Shown here: piece by piece, positions 1 to 7,973 of the stretch
How positions within the stretch are numbered: position 1 is the first letter of the stretch
How the letters are laid out: each line of letters starts with the position of its first letter
NCBI GenBank assembly: GCA_938075305.1
Contig: CALJGV010000006.1
Coordinates: 1 to 64,000 of the forward strand
Direction: 5' to 3'
DNA: 64,000 nt
From: an uncultured bacterium
GTDB taxonomy: Bacteria; Planctomycetota; UBA1135; GCA-002686595
Position numbers and translations under genes: made by a program
Notes under the pieces: model-generated
What the model was told of the DNA's origin: nothing
Databases searched by the model: none
The model's input: the letters and a program-made list of their open reading frames with translations, nothing else

Positions 1-10
1 CCCGCGGAGG

Positions 11-1471
11 TCAGGCGATCGCTTCGAAGGCGGCGAGGAGGCGGGCCTCGTCTCCGGGAAGGAGCGCGCGAGGGTCGAGGAGGACCGCGTCCTCGTGGAT
101 GCGAACGAAGACCGGGGGCTCGCCGGCCCTGAGGCGGGTCGCGAGGGACTCGGCGGAGTGGCCGTCTCCCGCGACCCGAACCGCCGTCGTGGGGAGGAAG
201 ATCGTCGGCGCGCTGCCGCTGCCGGGCTGCGACTTCTCCGGGACGGCCTCGGCAAAGAAGCCTGGCAGCGCGTCGATGGCCGCCGCGATGCGCGCGGCGC
301 TCTCGGCGAGCTCGGACTCTGGCCGGTGCATGAGGCGGCGCGAGGGAATCTCGCTCCCGCGCCCCGCGAGCAGGAGTTCGAGGGTGGTCTCCAGGCCGGC
401 GAGCGCAACCTTGTCCAGGCGCAGCGCCCGGTAGATCGGGTTCCCGCGCAGGGCCCGGATCGCCTCCACGCGACCGACGATCAACCCCGCCTGGGGGCCG
501 CCGAGGAGCTTGTCCCCGGAGAAGGCGACCACATCGACGCCGGTGGCCACCGCGTCCCGCACAACGGTCTCGTCGCCGACCTCCTCGAGGGGGCGCGTGC
601 CCTCCACCTCGATCCGCCCCGACCCCAGGTCCCAGCCGGACGTCACCCCGTGCTCCTTGCCGAGGCGCGCGAGCTCGGCGGGGTCCGCCTCCTCGGTGAA
701 GCCGACGACGCGGTAGTTGCTGGTGTGCACCTTCATGAGCAGCCCGGTGTCCGGGCCGATGGCGCGCTCGTAGTCCACGGCCCGGGTGCGGTTGGTCGTG
801 CCCACCTCCACCATGCGCACGCCGGCCCGTGCCATGACATCGGGGACCCGGAAAGAACCGCCGATCTCGACGAGCTCCCCACGGCTGACGATGGCCTCGC
901 GCCCGCCGGCGAAGGTCTGCATCATCAGGAACGCCGCGCCGGCGCAGTTGTTCACGGCGATGCCCGCCTCCGCCCCCGTGAGGCGAGCGAGGAGCACGCC
1001 GAGGCGCGCGTCCCGCTCGTTGCGCCGCGCGCTGTAGCGGTCCATCTCGAGCACGCAGTAGCCCTCGGCCGCCGCACGCATCCGCTCCGCGGCCTCCGGG
1101 TGCACCGGGGCCCGCCCGAGGTTCGTGTGCAGCACGACCCCCGTGGCGTTCACCGCCGACCGAACGCCGCGTCCGGCCTCCACCCTGGCGCGCTCGAGGA
1201 GCGCCGCCTCGAACCCGCCGCCGGAGACCTCCGCCTCCACGTCGGCGGCGCTCATGCAGTCCTTCGCGATTCGGCGCCGGACCGCTTCGAGCTCCTGCTG
1301 GACGAGTTCGGTGCGGACCGCCGCCGGGATCGCCGCCATTCGAGCCGCCGCTTCCCCGGATCCTGCGGGGTCCCCGCCAAGGAGCCCATCGAGCATCCGC
1401 CGGCCCTCGTCCACGCTGGGGAGGGCTCGGAACGGGTTCGCCTCGCTGCTGGCTTGCTTGCCGGAACTCAT
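11..1471 (-). CDS. selA: L-seryl-tRNA(Sec) selenium transferase
   Basis: Cytoplasmic PLP enzyme that converts Ser-tRNA(Sec) to Sec-tRNA(Sec) using selenophosphate. The 486-aa product has the family's usual length. The PLP lysine lies in FSGDKLLGGPQAG (Lys about 321), and the N-terminal part carries the conserved NATGVVLHTNLGRAP segment (about 108-122). The ATG start is supported by a TAATCT hexamer 9 nt upstream (1481-1486). It is divergent from recJ. The gene implies that the organism makes selenoproteins; selB, selD and tRNA-Sec are not in the window, though the stop lies at the window edge and selB could follow. Identification is firm from full-length motif content. Confidence 0.96.
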   Translation of the reverse strand: MSSGKQASSEANPFRALPSVDEGRRMLDGLLGGDPAGSGEAAARMAAIPAAVRTELVQQELEAVRRRIAKDCMSAADVEAEVSGGGFEAALLERARVEAGRGVRSAVNATGVVLHTNLGRAPVHPEAAERMRAAAEGYCVLEMDRYSARRNERDARLGVLLARLTGAEAGIAVNNCAGAAFLMMQTFAGGREAIVSRGELVEIGGSFRVPDVMARAGVRMVEVGTTNRTRAVDYERAIGPDTGLLMKVHTSNYRVVGFTEEADPAELARLGKEHGVTSGWDLGSGRIEVEGTRPLEEVGDETVVRDAVATGVDVVAFSGDKLLGGPQAGLIVGRVEAIRALRGNPIYRALRLDKVALAGLETTLELLLAGRGSEIPSRRLMHRPESELAESAARIAAAIDALPGFFAEAVPEKSQPGSGSAPTIFLPTTAVRVAGDGHSAESLATRLRAGEPPVFVRIHEDAVLLDPRALLPGDEARLLAAFEAIA

Positions 1472-1480
1472 GGTCCCCCG

Positions 1481-1486
1481 AGATTA
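1481..1486 (-). promoter_or_regulatory. -10-like TAATCT upstream of selA
   Basis: TAATCT on the minus strand lies 9 nt before the selA ATG, leaving room for only a very short 5' leader. No Shine-Dalgarno-like purine tract other than a short G run follows. It fits the TAnnnT pattern seen before many genes in this window; no clear -35 box is visible. Confidence 0.5.
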
Positions 1487-1542
1487 GCGCTCCGAGCGCC
1501 CCCCGTCGCGTCGCCGGGCTCGATCCCGATCCGAGCCGCTGT

Positions 1543-1548
1543 TAGGTT
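1543..1548 (+). promoter_or_regulatory. -10-like TAGGTT; decides the recJ start
   Basis: TAGGTT ends exactly 6 nt before the ATG at 1555, so transcription would begin at or next to that ATG (leaderless). A GTG at 1549 in the same frame directly abuts the hexamer and is therefore a less likely start. Confidence 0.55.
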
Positions 1549-1554
1549 GTGTCC

Positions 1555-3345
1555 ATGGCGCCTCCCTCCCCGACGGCCTCGGCCTCGCCCTCCTCCACCT
1601 CCCATGGACAGCCGGGCCTCCCCGGGCACTGGAACCTGATGGAGCCGGACCCGGAGCTGGTCAAGGGTCTCGTGCACTCGGAGCGGGTCCCCGAGGTGCT
1701 GGCTCGACTCCTGGTGAACCGGGGGCACAGTACGCCCACGGAGGCCGCCTCCCAGCTCACGCCGACCCTCCACGGGCTCAACGATCCAGCCAGCCTGCCC
1801 GAGATGGGGCGCGCCGCCGAGCGCCTGGAGAAGGCCGTGGCCGACGGCGAGACCGTGCTGGTGCACGGCGACTACGACGTGGACGGGGTCAGCGGCACGG
1901 TCCTGCTGGTGCGCTTCCTCCGGCACCTGGGCGCGCGGGTCGAATGGCACATCCCCCACCGCACGCGGGACGGCTACTCCTTCGGCGACCACTCGGTCGT
2001 GAAGGCCAAGGAGACGGGCGCGACCCTTGTCATCTCGGTGGACAACGGGACGTCGGCGGTGGAGCCCATCGCCGCTCTCCGGGAGGCCGGCGTCGACGTG
2101 ATCGTCACGGACCACCACGAGCCCCCCGAGGGCGAACTCCCCCCCACCTTCGCCCTGGTCAATCCCAAGCTCCCCACCTCCGAGTACCCGTTCCGGGAAC
2201 TCTGCGGGAGCGCGGTCGCCTTCAAGCTCGCCTGGGCCGTCTGCCAGCGCATGAGCGGCGGCGACAAGGTCCGGCCCGACCTGCGCCAGTTCCTGCTCGA
2301 GGCCCTCGGCTACGTGGCCATCGCCACCGTCTGCGACGTGGTCCCCCTCATCGGAGAGAACCGCATCCTCGCCCACTTCGGGCTGCGAGCGCTGCACGAG
2401 TCCCCCTCTCCCGGCGTCCAGGCGCTCCTGGAGCGCACCGACCTCGCTGGCCGCGCCCTGACCGCCGAGGACATCGGCTTTCAGATTGGCCCGCGCATCA
2501 ACGCCAGCGGGCGCATGGACAGCGCGGCGCGCGCGGTCGAGACCCTGCTCGCCGCGGACGCGGTGGAGGGACGCCGGCACGCGGAGCACCTCGAGTCCCT
2601 CAACGACGCCCGCCGCCAGGTGGAGCGCGGCGTCCTCGAGGAGGCGCTCGAGCAGGCCGAGCAGTTCGCGGACCCCGAGGCCTATCCGATCATGGTCCTC
2701 GGCGGCGCGGGCTGGCACCCCGGCGTGGTGGGCATCGTCGCCTCCCGGATCGTGGACCGCTTCCACCGTCCGGCGCTCATCATCGGCATCGACGATGAGG
2801 GCATCGGGCGCGGGAGCGCGCGCTCCGTCCCCGGCGTCAGCGTGTTGGACATCATGCGCGGCGGCGCGGATCACATGAACCGCTTCGGCGGGCACGCCAT
2901 GGCCGCGGGCTGCGAGATCCACGGGGAGCGCCTCGAGGACCTGCGCGCGTCGCTGGTCGCGAGGGCCAAGGAGCTCCCCCCCAGGGACGCCGTCCAGGAC
3001 CTCCGGATCGACACCCGTGTCCAACTCCAGGGCTTCGACGAGAACCTGATGCGCCAGATCCAGCGGCTCGAGCCCTGCGGCGAGGGCAACCCCCAGCCGG
3101 TGCTGCTGGCCGAGGATGTGCGCCTGGAGGAGATGCCCAGGATCATCGGCCAGGACCGGACCCACATGCTGCTGCAGGTCCGGTCGGGCACGACGGTGCT
3201 CAAGGCGCTCGCCTTCGGCATGGCCAGCCGCGAGCACGAGCTCCGGATGTCCCGCCCGGTGGACCTCGTCTTCACCCCGAGGCTCAGCCACTGGCGCGGA
3301 CGCACCCAGGTCGAGCTCATCGTGGCCGACTTCCAGTGCCGGTGA
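1555..3345 (+). CDS. recJ: Single-stranded-DNA-specific 5'-3' exonuclease RecJ
   Basis: DHH-superfamily nuclease that resects single-stranded DNA in recombination and mismatch repair. The 596-aa protein carries the DHH-domain motif DYDVDG (GDYDVDGVSG), the VTDHHEP motif, and the DHHA1 glycine motif RFGGHAMAAG near residue 440, followed by the C-terminal OB-like domain. All Mn-binding Asp/His motifs look intact. I chose ATG 1555 rather than GTG 1549 because a TAGGTT hexamer ends 6 nt upstream of 1555, the same spacing seen at several other genes here. It is divergent from selA across an 83-nt gap. Confidence 0.95.
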   Translation: MAPPSPTASASPSSTSHGQPGLPGHWNLMEPDPELVKGLVHSERVPEVLARLLVNRGHSTPTEAASQLTPTLHGLNDPASLPEMGRAAERLEKAVADGETVLVHGDYDVDGVSGTVLLVRFLRHLGARVEWHIPHRTRDGYSFGDHSVVKAKETGATLVISVDNGTSAVEPIAALREAGVDVIVTDHHEPPEGELPPTFALVNPKLPTSEYPFRELCGSAVAFKLAWAVCQRMSGGDKVRPDLRQFLLEALGYVAIATVCDVVPLIGENRILAHFGLRALHESPSPGVQALLERTDLAGRALTAEDIGFQIGPRINASGRMDSAARAVETLLAADAVEGRRHAEHLESLNDARRQVERGVLEEALEQAEQFADPEAYPIMVLGGAGWHPGVVGIVASRIVDRFHRPALIIGIDDEGIGRGSARSVPGVSVLDIMRGGADHMNRFGGHAMAAGCEIHGERLEDLRASLVARAKELPPRDAVQDLRIDTRVQLQGFDENLMRQIQRLEPCGEGNPQPVLLAEDVRLEEMPRIIGQDRTHMLLQVRSGTTVLKALAFGMASREHELRMSRPVDLVFTPRLSHWRGRTQVELIVADFQCR

Positions 3346-3393
3346 GGCGCGCCCCATCCTGACCGGGTCGTCGCCGTCCTGGCACGGCGCGCC

Positions 3394-3399
3394 TATCCT
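3394..3399 (+). promoter_or_regulatory. -10-like TATCCT, leaderless spacing
   Basis: TATCCT ends 6 nt before the ATG at 3406. It lies in the 60-bp gap after recJ, suggesting that the propeller lipoprotein gene has its own promoter and a leaderless mRNA. Confidence 0.5.
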
Positions 3400-3405
3400 C
3401 GGGGC

Positions 3406-5076
3406 ATGAAGCCGCTCCCCACCTCGACGCTCGCCGCCCTCTCGCTCCTCCCTCTGGCGCTGGCCTGCGCCACAGGCGGGGCCACTCCCGTCGCCGAATG
3501 GCCACAGGGCCCCGGACCCAACGGGGACTGGAGCAGCGCCGGGCCCGAGCCGCCTAGGCACTTCAGCGTCCGCCGTGGAGTGAACGTACGGTGGCGAGCC
3601 CCCCTCCCCGAGACCGGCCAGGGCGGCGTCACGGTCGCGAACGGTCGCGTCTATGTCGCGTCCATGGCCCCCTGGGACCCCGCCAACGCCCTCGATCCCG
3701 AGGAGGCCGAGCGGTTCAAGCACGCGACCGAGGGGCGCGCGGTGGTGGGCAAGGACATCGACGCCCACTGCCTCGATGCGGAGACCGGCGAGCTGATCTG
3801 GACCCGGCGCATCGAGGGCAGCGTCCCCGCCATCTACACCTACCCCTTCTCCGACGCGACCTCGGCCTCGCCCGTGGTCTGTGGAGAGGAGGTCATCTTC
3901 ACCAACGCGGCCGGCCGCGTCGTGTGCTTCGACGGCGAGGGGCGCGTGCGCTGGGAGCGCGTCTACACCCCCGCTTTCGACGGCCCCTTCAACAAGCAGT
4001 TCGAGCCCGTCGTCGTGGAGGACGGAGCCCGTCATGTGTTCGTCCACATGGAGCCGCTCGTCCCCGAAGGCGACGACGCCTCACCCGCCCGGTCGGAGGA
4101 CGAAGGCGCCCTCCACGGCCGGTGGCACCACCTCGTGGGCCTCGACGCCGCGACCGGCACCGAGCTCTGGCGGAGCGAGGACGGGCTCACCCAGTACAAC
4201 GCGCCGACCGTGGTGGGCGGCGGCGCGCCGCGCATGCTCCACGCTCGGGGCGGGCCCCACGCGGTCCCCGAGCGGCCCGTGGGCGTCACCCTCACGCGCC
4301 TCGACGGGGCAGACGCGGGGCAACGCAGCTGGCGCTATGAGGACCCGCGCGGCAACCACGAGGCCTCCCTGCAGACCATGGCCCACGACGCGCACCACGC
4401 CTACTGGATCCTCAAGGAGCCCCGTAACCAGCTCGTGGTCCTCGACCTCGCCTCCGGCGAGGAGGTGAGGTCCATCTCCCTCGTGAAGGGGGTGACCCGG
4501 CGCACCTTCGACCCGACCCTCGGCGACTGGATCACCGAGGAGGACGTGGATCTCGACAAGGGCGTCTTCCCGGCTCGCTACTCCATGATCGCCGCCCACG
4601 GCGCCGTCTACTTCCAGTGCTACGCCACGGCGTGGGGCAAGCCCACCATCGGTCCGGCCTACAGCTTCGGACGCGTGGACGCCCGCGCGGGCACCGTGGA
4701 GTACCTCGAGGTCCCCACGGATCTCGTCTCGGCCAGCAACGGGGAGCTCGAGTACCTCTGGCGGACGCCGCGTGTGGCCCGCCCGTTGAACAGCCGAGGT
4801 GAGGAGGTCACGGGGGACGACCGCTGTCGGTGGGACGGGTGGGACTGGGTCTTCAACGGGTCGCCCACGCGCGTGAACGAACGCCTGTACTTCACCCTGG
4901 CCAGCGGTGTCGTCTACGTGCTCGACGCGGCCGCCAGGCCCTTCGACGGGACGGCGCTCCTGGCCGTCAACGACCTGGGCCCGGCGGGCGAGGTGTGGAC
5001 GGCGAACTCGATCTCGTACGCCGGCGGCCGGCTGTTCCACCGCACCGGCGCCGAGGTGATCTGCTTCGGCCGCTGA
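3406..5076 (+). CDS. PQQ-like beta-propeller lipoprotein
   Basis: A 556-aa secreted lipoprotein. The signal peptide ends in a lipobox (LALAC, Cys about 21), so the mature protein is probably membrane-anchored. The body resembles PQQ-repeat beta-propellers of the outer-membrane BamB / quinoprotein-dehydrogenase-like fold, with repeated strands such as VANGRVYVAS, HCLDAETGELIW, GRVVCFDGEGRVRW, GLDAATGTELW and GVVYVLDAA. I see no complete enzyme active site, so a dehydrogenase function is not claimed; a scaffolding or carbohydrate-related role is equally possible. It converges with the sulfatase gene, the two stops being 3 nt apart with no terminator between them. Confidence 0.8.
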   Translation: MKPLPTSTLAALSLLPLALACATGGATPVAEWPQGPGPNGDWSSAGPEPPRHFSVRRGVNVRWRAPLPETGQGGVTVANGRVYVASMAPWDPANALDPEEAERFKHATEGRAVVGKDIDAHCLDAETGELIWTRRIEGSVPAIYTYPFSDATSASPVVCGEEVIFTNAAGRVVCFDGEGRVRWERVYTPAFDGPFNKQFEPVVVEDGARHVFVHMEPLVPEGDDASPARSEDEGALHGRWHHLVGLDAATGTELWRSEDGLTQYNAPTVVGGGAPRMLHARGGPHAVPERPVGVTLTRLDGADAGQRSWRYEDPRGNHEASLQTMAHDAHHAYWILKEPRNQLVVLDLASGEEVRSISLVKGVTRRTFDPTLGDWITEEDVDLDKGVFPARYSMIAAHGAVYFQCYATAWGKPTIGPAYSFGRVDARAGTVEYLEVPTDLVSASNGELEYLWRTPRVARPLNSRGEEVTGDDRCRWDGWDWVFNGSPTRVNERLYFTLASGVVYVLDAAARPFDGTALLAVNDLGPAGEVWTANSISYAGGRLFHRTGAEVICFGR

Positions 5077-5079
5077 CCC

Positions 5080-6612
5080 TCAGCGCAGCCCGAGGGATCT
5101 GAGCCCGACGGCCCTGGCCTCGTTCAACCTCGCCGACATCGCCTCCATCCGCTCGGGGTGCTCGGCCGCCACGCTCGACGCCTCCCCCACGTCGACCGAG
5201 AGGTCGTACAGCTCATCGGTCCCCTTGGGCCGCTGGACGAGCTTCCAGGGGCCGTCCCGCAGGGCGAGCCCCCTCGCCTCCTCCACCACGTACTGGCGGC
5301 CCACCGGGTCGTGGCCGAGCAGCGCCGCCATGGCGTCCCGGCTGTCCATGGCCTCCCCCTCGGGGAGCGGGACGTCGAGCATCGACGCGAAGGAGGCCAC
5401 CAGGTCCACCTGCGTCACCAGCGCGTTGGACACGCCGGGCTTGATCCCCCGGGGCCAGCGGACGATGAGCGGCACGCGCGTGCCCCCCTCGTAGACCTGG
5501 TACTTGCCGCCGCGATAGGGACCGGAGCCGTCATGGCCGCGGTCGACCTCCTCCCGGCTCGTGAGCACGGTCGTACCATCCACGTAGCCGTCGTCGTACA
5601 CCGGACCGTTGTCACTGGAGAAGATCACGATGGTGTCCTCGGTGAGCCCCCGCGCCTCGAGTGCCGCCATCACCGCGCCGGCGGCCCAGTCCAGCTGCAC
5701 CATGGCGTCCCCCCGATAGCCGAGCTCACTCTTGCCGTGGAAGCGCGGGTGGGGCGTGCGCGGGACGTGGATGTCCTGGGAGGAGAAGAACAGGAAGAAG
5801 GGCTCCTCCGCGTTCTCGTCGATGAACCGGGTGGCCCGCTCCACGAACACGTCGGCCATGGTCTCGTCATCCCACAGGGCCGACTCGCCGCCGGCCATGT
5901 AGCCGATCCGGCCGATGCCGTTGATCACCGATTGGTTGTGGCCGTGGGAGCTGGGGTAGTAGGTCATCGCCTCCGGCTGCTTCTTTCCGTCGGGGTAGCT
6001 GGTGCTCCCCTCGGGGAGGTCTTTGAGCTTGCCGACGAAGAGCGGGTCCTCCGGGTCCAGCCCGACGACCTCGTGGCCCTCGAGATAGACGCACGGGACG
6101 CGATCGTTGGTGGAGGGGAGCAAGAACGACTCGTCGAAGCCCAGCTCCATGGGCCCTGGCTTGACCGACCCGTTCCAGTCCACGGGCTCACCCTCCGCCC
6201 CCAGACCCAGGTGCCACTTGCCCACCACCCCCGTGCGGTAGCCCGCCGCCTTGAAGGTGTCCGGGAGCGTCCAGGCGTCCACCGGGATGGTCAGCCTGGC
6301 GTTCGGTGGGAGCACGCGGACGCCGCTGCGGAAGCCGTGGACGCCGGTGAGCAGGGCGAAGCGCGAGGGCGTGCAGGTCCCGGCTGCGCAGTGCCCGTCG
6401 GTGAACCTCAGCCCCTCCGCAGCGAGTCGGTCCAGGTTCGGCGTGGGGATCTTCTCGGCGCCGTAGCAGCCAAGGTCCCCGAAGCCGACGTCATCGCCGT
6501 AGATGATCACGACGTTGGGGCGCCGGTCACCATCGGCTCGCGCGGCGATCGGGGCGTTCGCGCAGGCGGCGAGGGTCAGGAGCAGCAGGGCTGAAACAGG
6601 CGTTGCGTTCAT
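5080..6612 (-). CDS. Arylsulfatase-type lipoprotein (formylglycine sulfatase)
   Basis: Type I sulfatase of the alkaline phosphatase superfamily, 510 aa, probably removing sulfate esters from an extracellular polysaccharide. The signal peptide ends in a lipobox (LTLAAC). The metal-binding pair is Asp40-Asp41 (YGDDVGFGDLGCYG), and the formylglycine signature CTPSR has Cys80 as the residue to be oxidised, so a formylglycine-generating enzyme must exist elsewhere in the genome. Later metal-site motif FSSDNGP is present. It is the last gene of a three-gene operon; its ATG overlaps the stop of the upstream sulfatase homologue (ATGA). The substrate cannot be predicted from sequence alone. Confidence 0.92.
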   Translation of the reverse strand: MNATPVSALLLLTLAACANAPIAARADGDRRPNVVIIYGDDVGFGDLGCYGAEKIPTPNLDRLAAEGLRFTDGHCAAGTCTPSRFALLTGVHGFRSGVRVLPPNARLTIPVDAWTLPDTFKAAGYRTGVVGKWHLGLGAEGEPVDWNGSVKPGPMELGFDESFLLPSTNDRVPCVYLEGHEVVGLDPEDPLFVGKLKDLPEGSTSYPDGKKQPEAMTYYPSSHGHNQSVINGIGRIGYMAGGESALWDDETMADVFVERATRFIDENAEEPFFLFFSSQDIHVPRTPHPRFHGKSELGYRGDAMVQLDWAAGAVMAALEARGLTEDTIVIFSSDNGPVYDDGYVDGTTVLTSREEVDRGHDGSGPYRGGKYQVYEGGTRVPLIVRWPRGIKPGVSNALVTQVDLVASFASMLDVPLPEGEAMDSRDAMAALLGHDPVGRQYVVEEARGLALRDGPWKLVQRPKGTDELYDLSVDVGEASSVAAEHPERMEAMSARLNEARAVGLRSLGLR

Positions 6613-7973
6613 CGTGGTCTTCCTCCTCCGTAGCCGAGACCGTTCAGGACCTCGCGGGTGATCGGGTCCAAGGAGGCCTCTTCGCCTCGCTTCAGGGCGC
6701 CCATGCCAAGCTCGACGGCCTCGAGCTCCGCTTGCAGCCGCGCGAGTTCCTCCGGCCTGGAATCGGCGAGGTCGCGCTGCTCCTCGGGATCCGACGCCAC
6801 CTCGTAGAGCTCGGGGGCCACACCGTCACGAACGATCAGCTTCCACCCCCCCGATGTCCAGCTCGTCTGCGGCCGCGCCCACATGTTTCCGTGGGCCAGC
6901 GTCGGCCGGGGAACTCCCGCCTCCCCCCCCGCCAGGGCGACCAGGCTCCGCCCCAGGAACTGCTCGGGGAGGGGCAGGTCGCAGAGCTCACAGAGCGTCG
7001 GCGCGAGGTCGATGTGACGGACCGGGGCTTTCACCACCGCCGGCGCCAGCAGGCCCGGCGCTCGGATCACCATGGGGACCCGGACGAGCTCGTCGTAGAG
7101 GGTGTGACCATGCTCGAAGCCCCCGTGCTCGAGGAACTCCTCACCGTGGTCAGCGGTCACAACCAGCACGAGGTCATCTCGTTTCCCGCGGGCCGCCAGC
7201 CCGTCGTCCAGGCGCCCGATCTGGGCGTCCAGGTAGCTCACCTCGCCGTTGTAGAGCGCCTCCGCCCGCCGGATCGTGGCGGCCGCCGGCGAGAGCTCGC
7301 CCTCGCGGATCGCGACCATCTGCGGCCGTGTCCCGAACGTCCACTCGCCCTCCCGGTCTCCTGGCTCCGCCCACCGCTCCCGGAAGGCGCGCGGGGGCGC
7401 GTAGACGCAGTGGGGATCGAAGTAATGGACGAGGAGGAAGAACGGCCCGTCGTCACCGTTGGCCTCGATCCAGTCCAACGCCGCACGGGTCGTCGCGTCC
7501 GCCGCCCGAACTTCCACGTTGGTCTCGAACACCTGCTGGTCCACGGTCTCGAAGTCACGGGTCACGCCGAAGCGCTCCGGATCGAGGAAGAGCACGTTGA
7601 CGATGGCATGCGTCCGGTAGCCCTTTTCACGGAAGGTCTTCACCACCGTCTGAACCCCGGCGTCGAGCTTGGTGAAGCGCCCCAGGCGTCCGCCAGCCCC
7701 GTGCTCCTCGGGGTGAAGGGACGTGAGCATGGAGGCCGTCGAGGGCAGGGTCCAGGGAGCGTGCGAGCGGGCTTGGTCAAAGCGCACGCCCTGCGCGGCG
7801 ATTCGATCCAGGTACGGCGTCAACCCCTCGGGCCCCCCCATGCAGCTGAGCTTGTCGGCGCGTAACGTGTCACCGACGACCATGACCACGCTGGGCCTGG
7901 GGTCGTCTCCGCCGCAGGCGGCGAGGAGGAGGGTGCCCAGGAGGGCAAGCCGGCGTTGAACCGCGCGGCTCAT
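6609..7973 (-). CDS. Sulfatase-like lipoprotein with Thr at the nucleophile position
   Basis: Alkaline-phosphatase-superfamily hydrolase, 454 aa, with a lipobox (LLLAAC, Cys20). Metal-site motifs are present: VVGDTLRAD near residue 35 and TADHGEEFLEHGGFEHG in the C-terminal half. The segment aligned with the sulfatase C/S-x-P-S-R signature reads WTLPSTAS, placing Thr75 at the usual Cys/Ser position, so formylglycine cannot form. Thr nucleophiles are known in relatives such as LtaS-type phosphotransferases and also occur in a subgroup annotated as sulfatases, so the true reaction (sulfatase, phosphodiesterase or phosphotransferase) is open. It overlaps both neighbours by ATGA and is thus the middle gene of the operon. 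Confidence 0.85.
   Translation of the reverse strand: MSRAVQRRLALLGTLLLAACGGDDPRPSVVMVVGDTLRADKLSCMGGPEGLTPYLDRIAAQGVRFDQARSHAPWTLPSTASMLTSLHPEEHGAGGRLGRFTKLDAGVQTVVKTFREKGYRTHAIVNVLFLDPERFGVTRDFETVDQQVFETNVEVRAADATTRAALDWIEANGDDGPFFLLVHYFDPHCVYAPPRAFRERWAEPGDREGEWTFGTRPQMVAIREGELSPAAATIRRAEALYNGEVSYLDAQIGRLDDGLAARGKRDDLVLVVTADHGEEFLEHGGFEHGHTLYDELVRVPMVIRAPGLLAPAVVKAPVRHIDLAPTLCELCDLPLPEQFLGRSLVALAGGEAGVPRPTLAHGNMWARPQTSWTSGGWKLIVRDGVAPELYEVASDPEEQRDLADSRPEELARLQAELEAVELGMGALKRGEEASLDPITREVLNGLGYGGGRPR

Noticed and set aside
1468-4047. Long open frame on the minus strand opposite recJ and the propeller gene
   Set aside because: It is antisense to two well-identified genes; composition is Gly/Arg/Asp/His-rich shadow sequence of a high-GC gene and matches no family.
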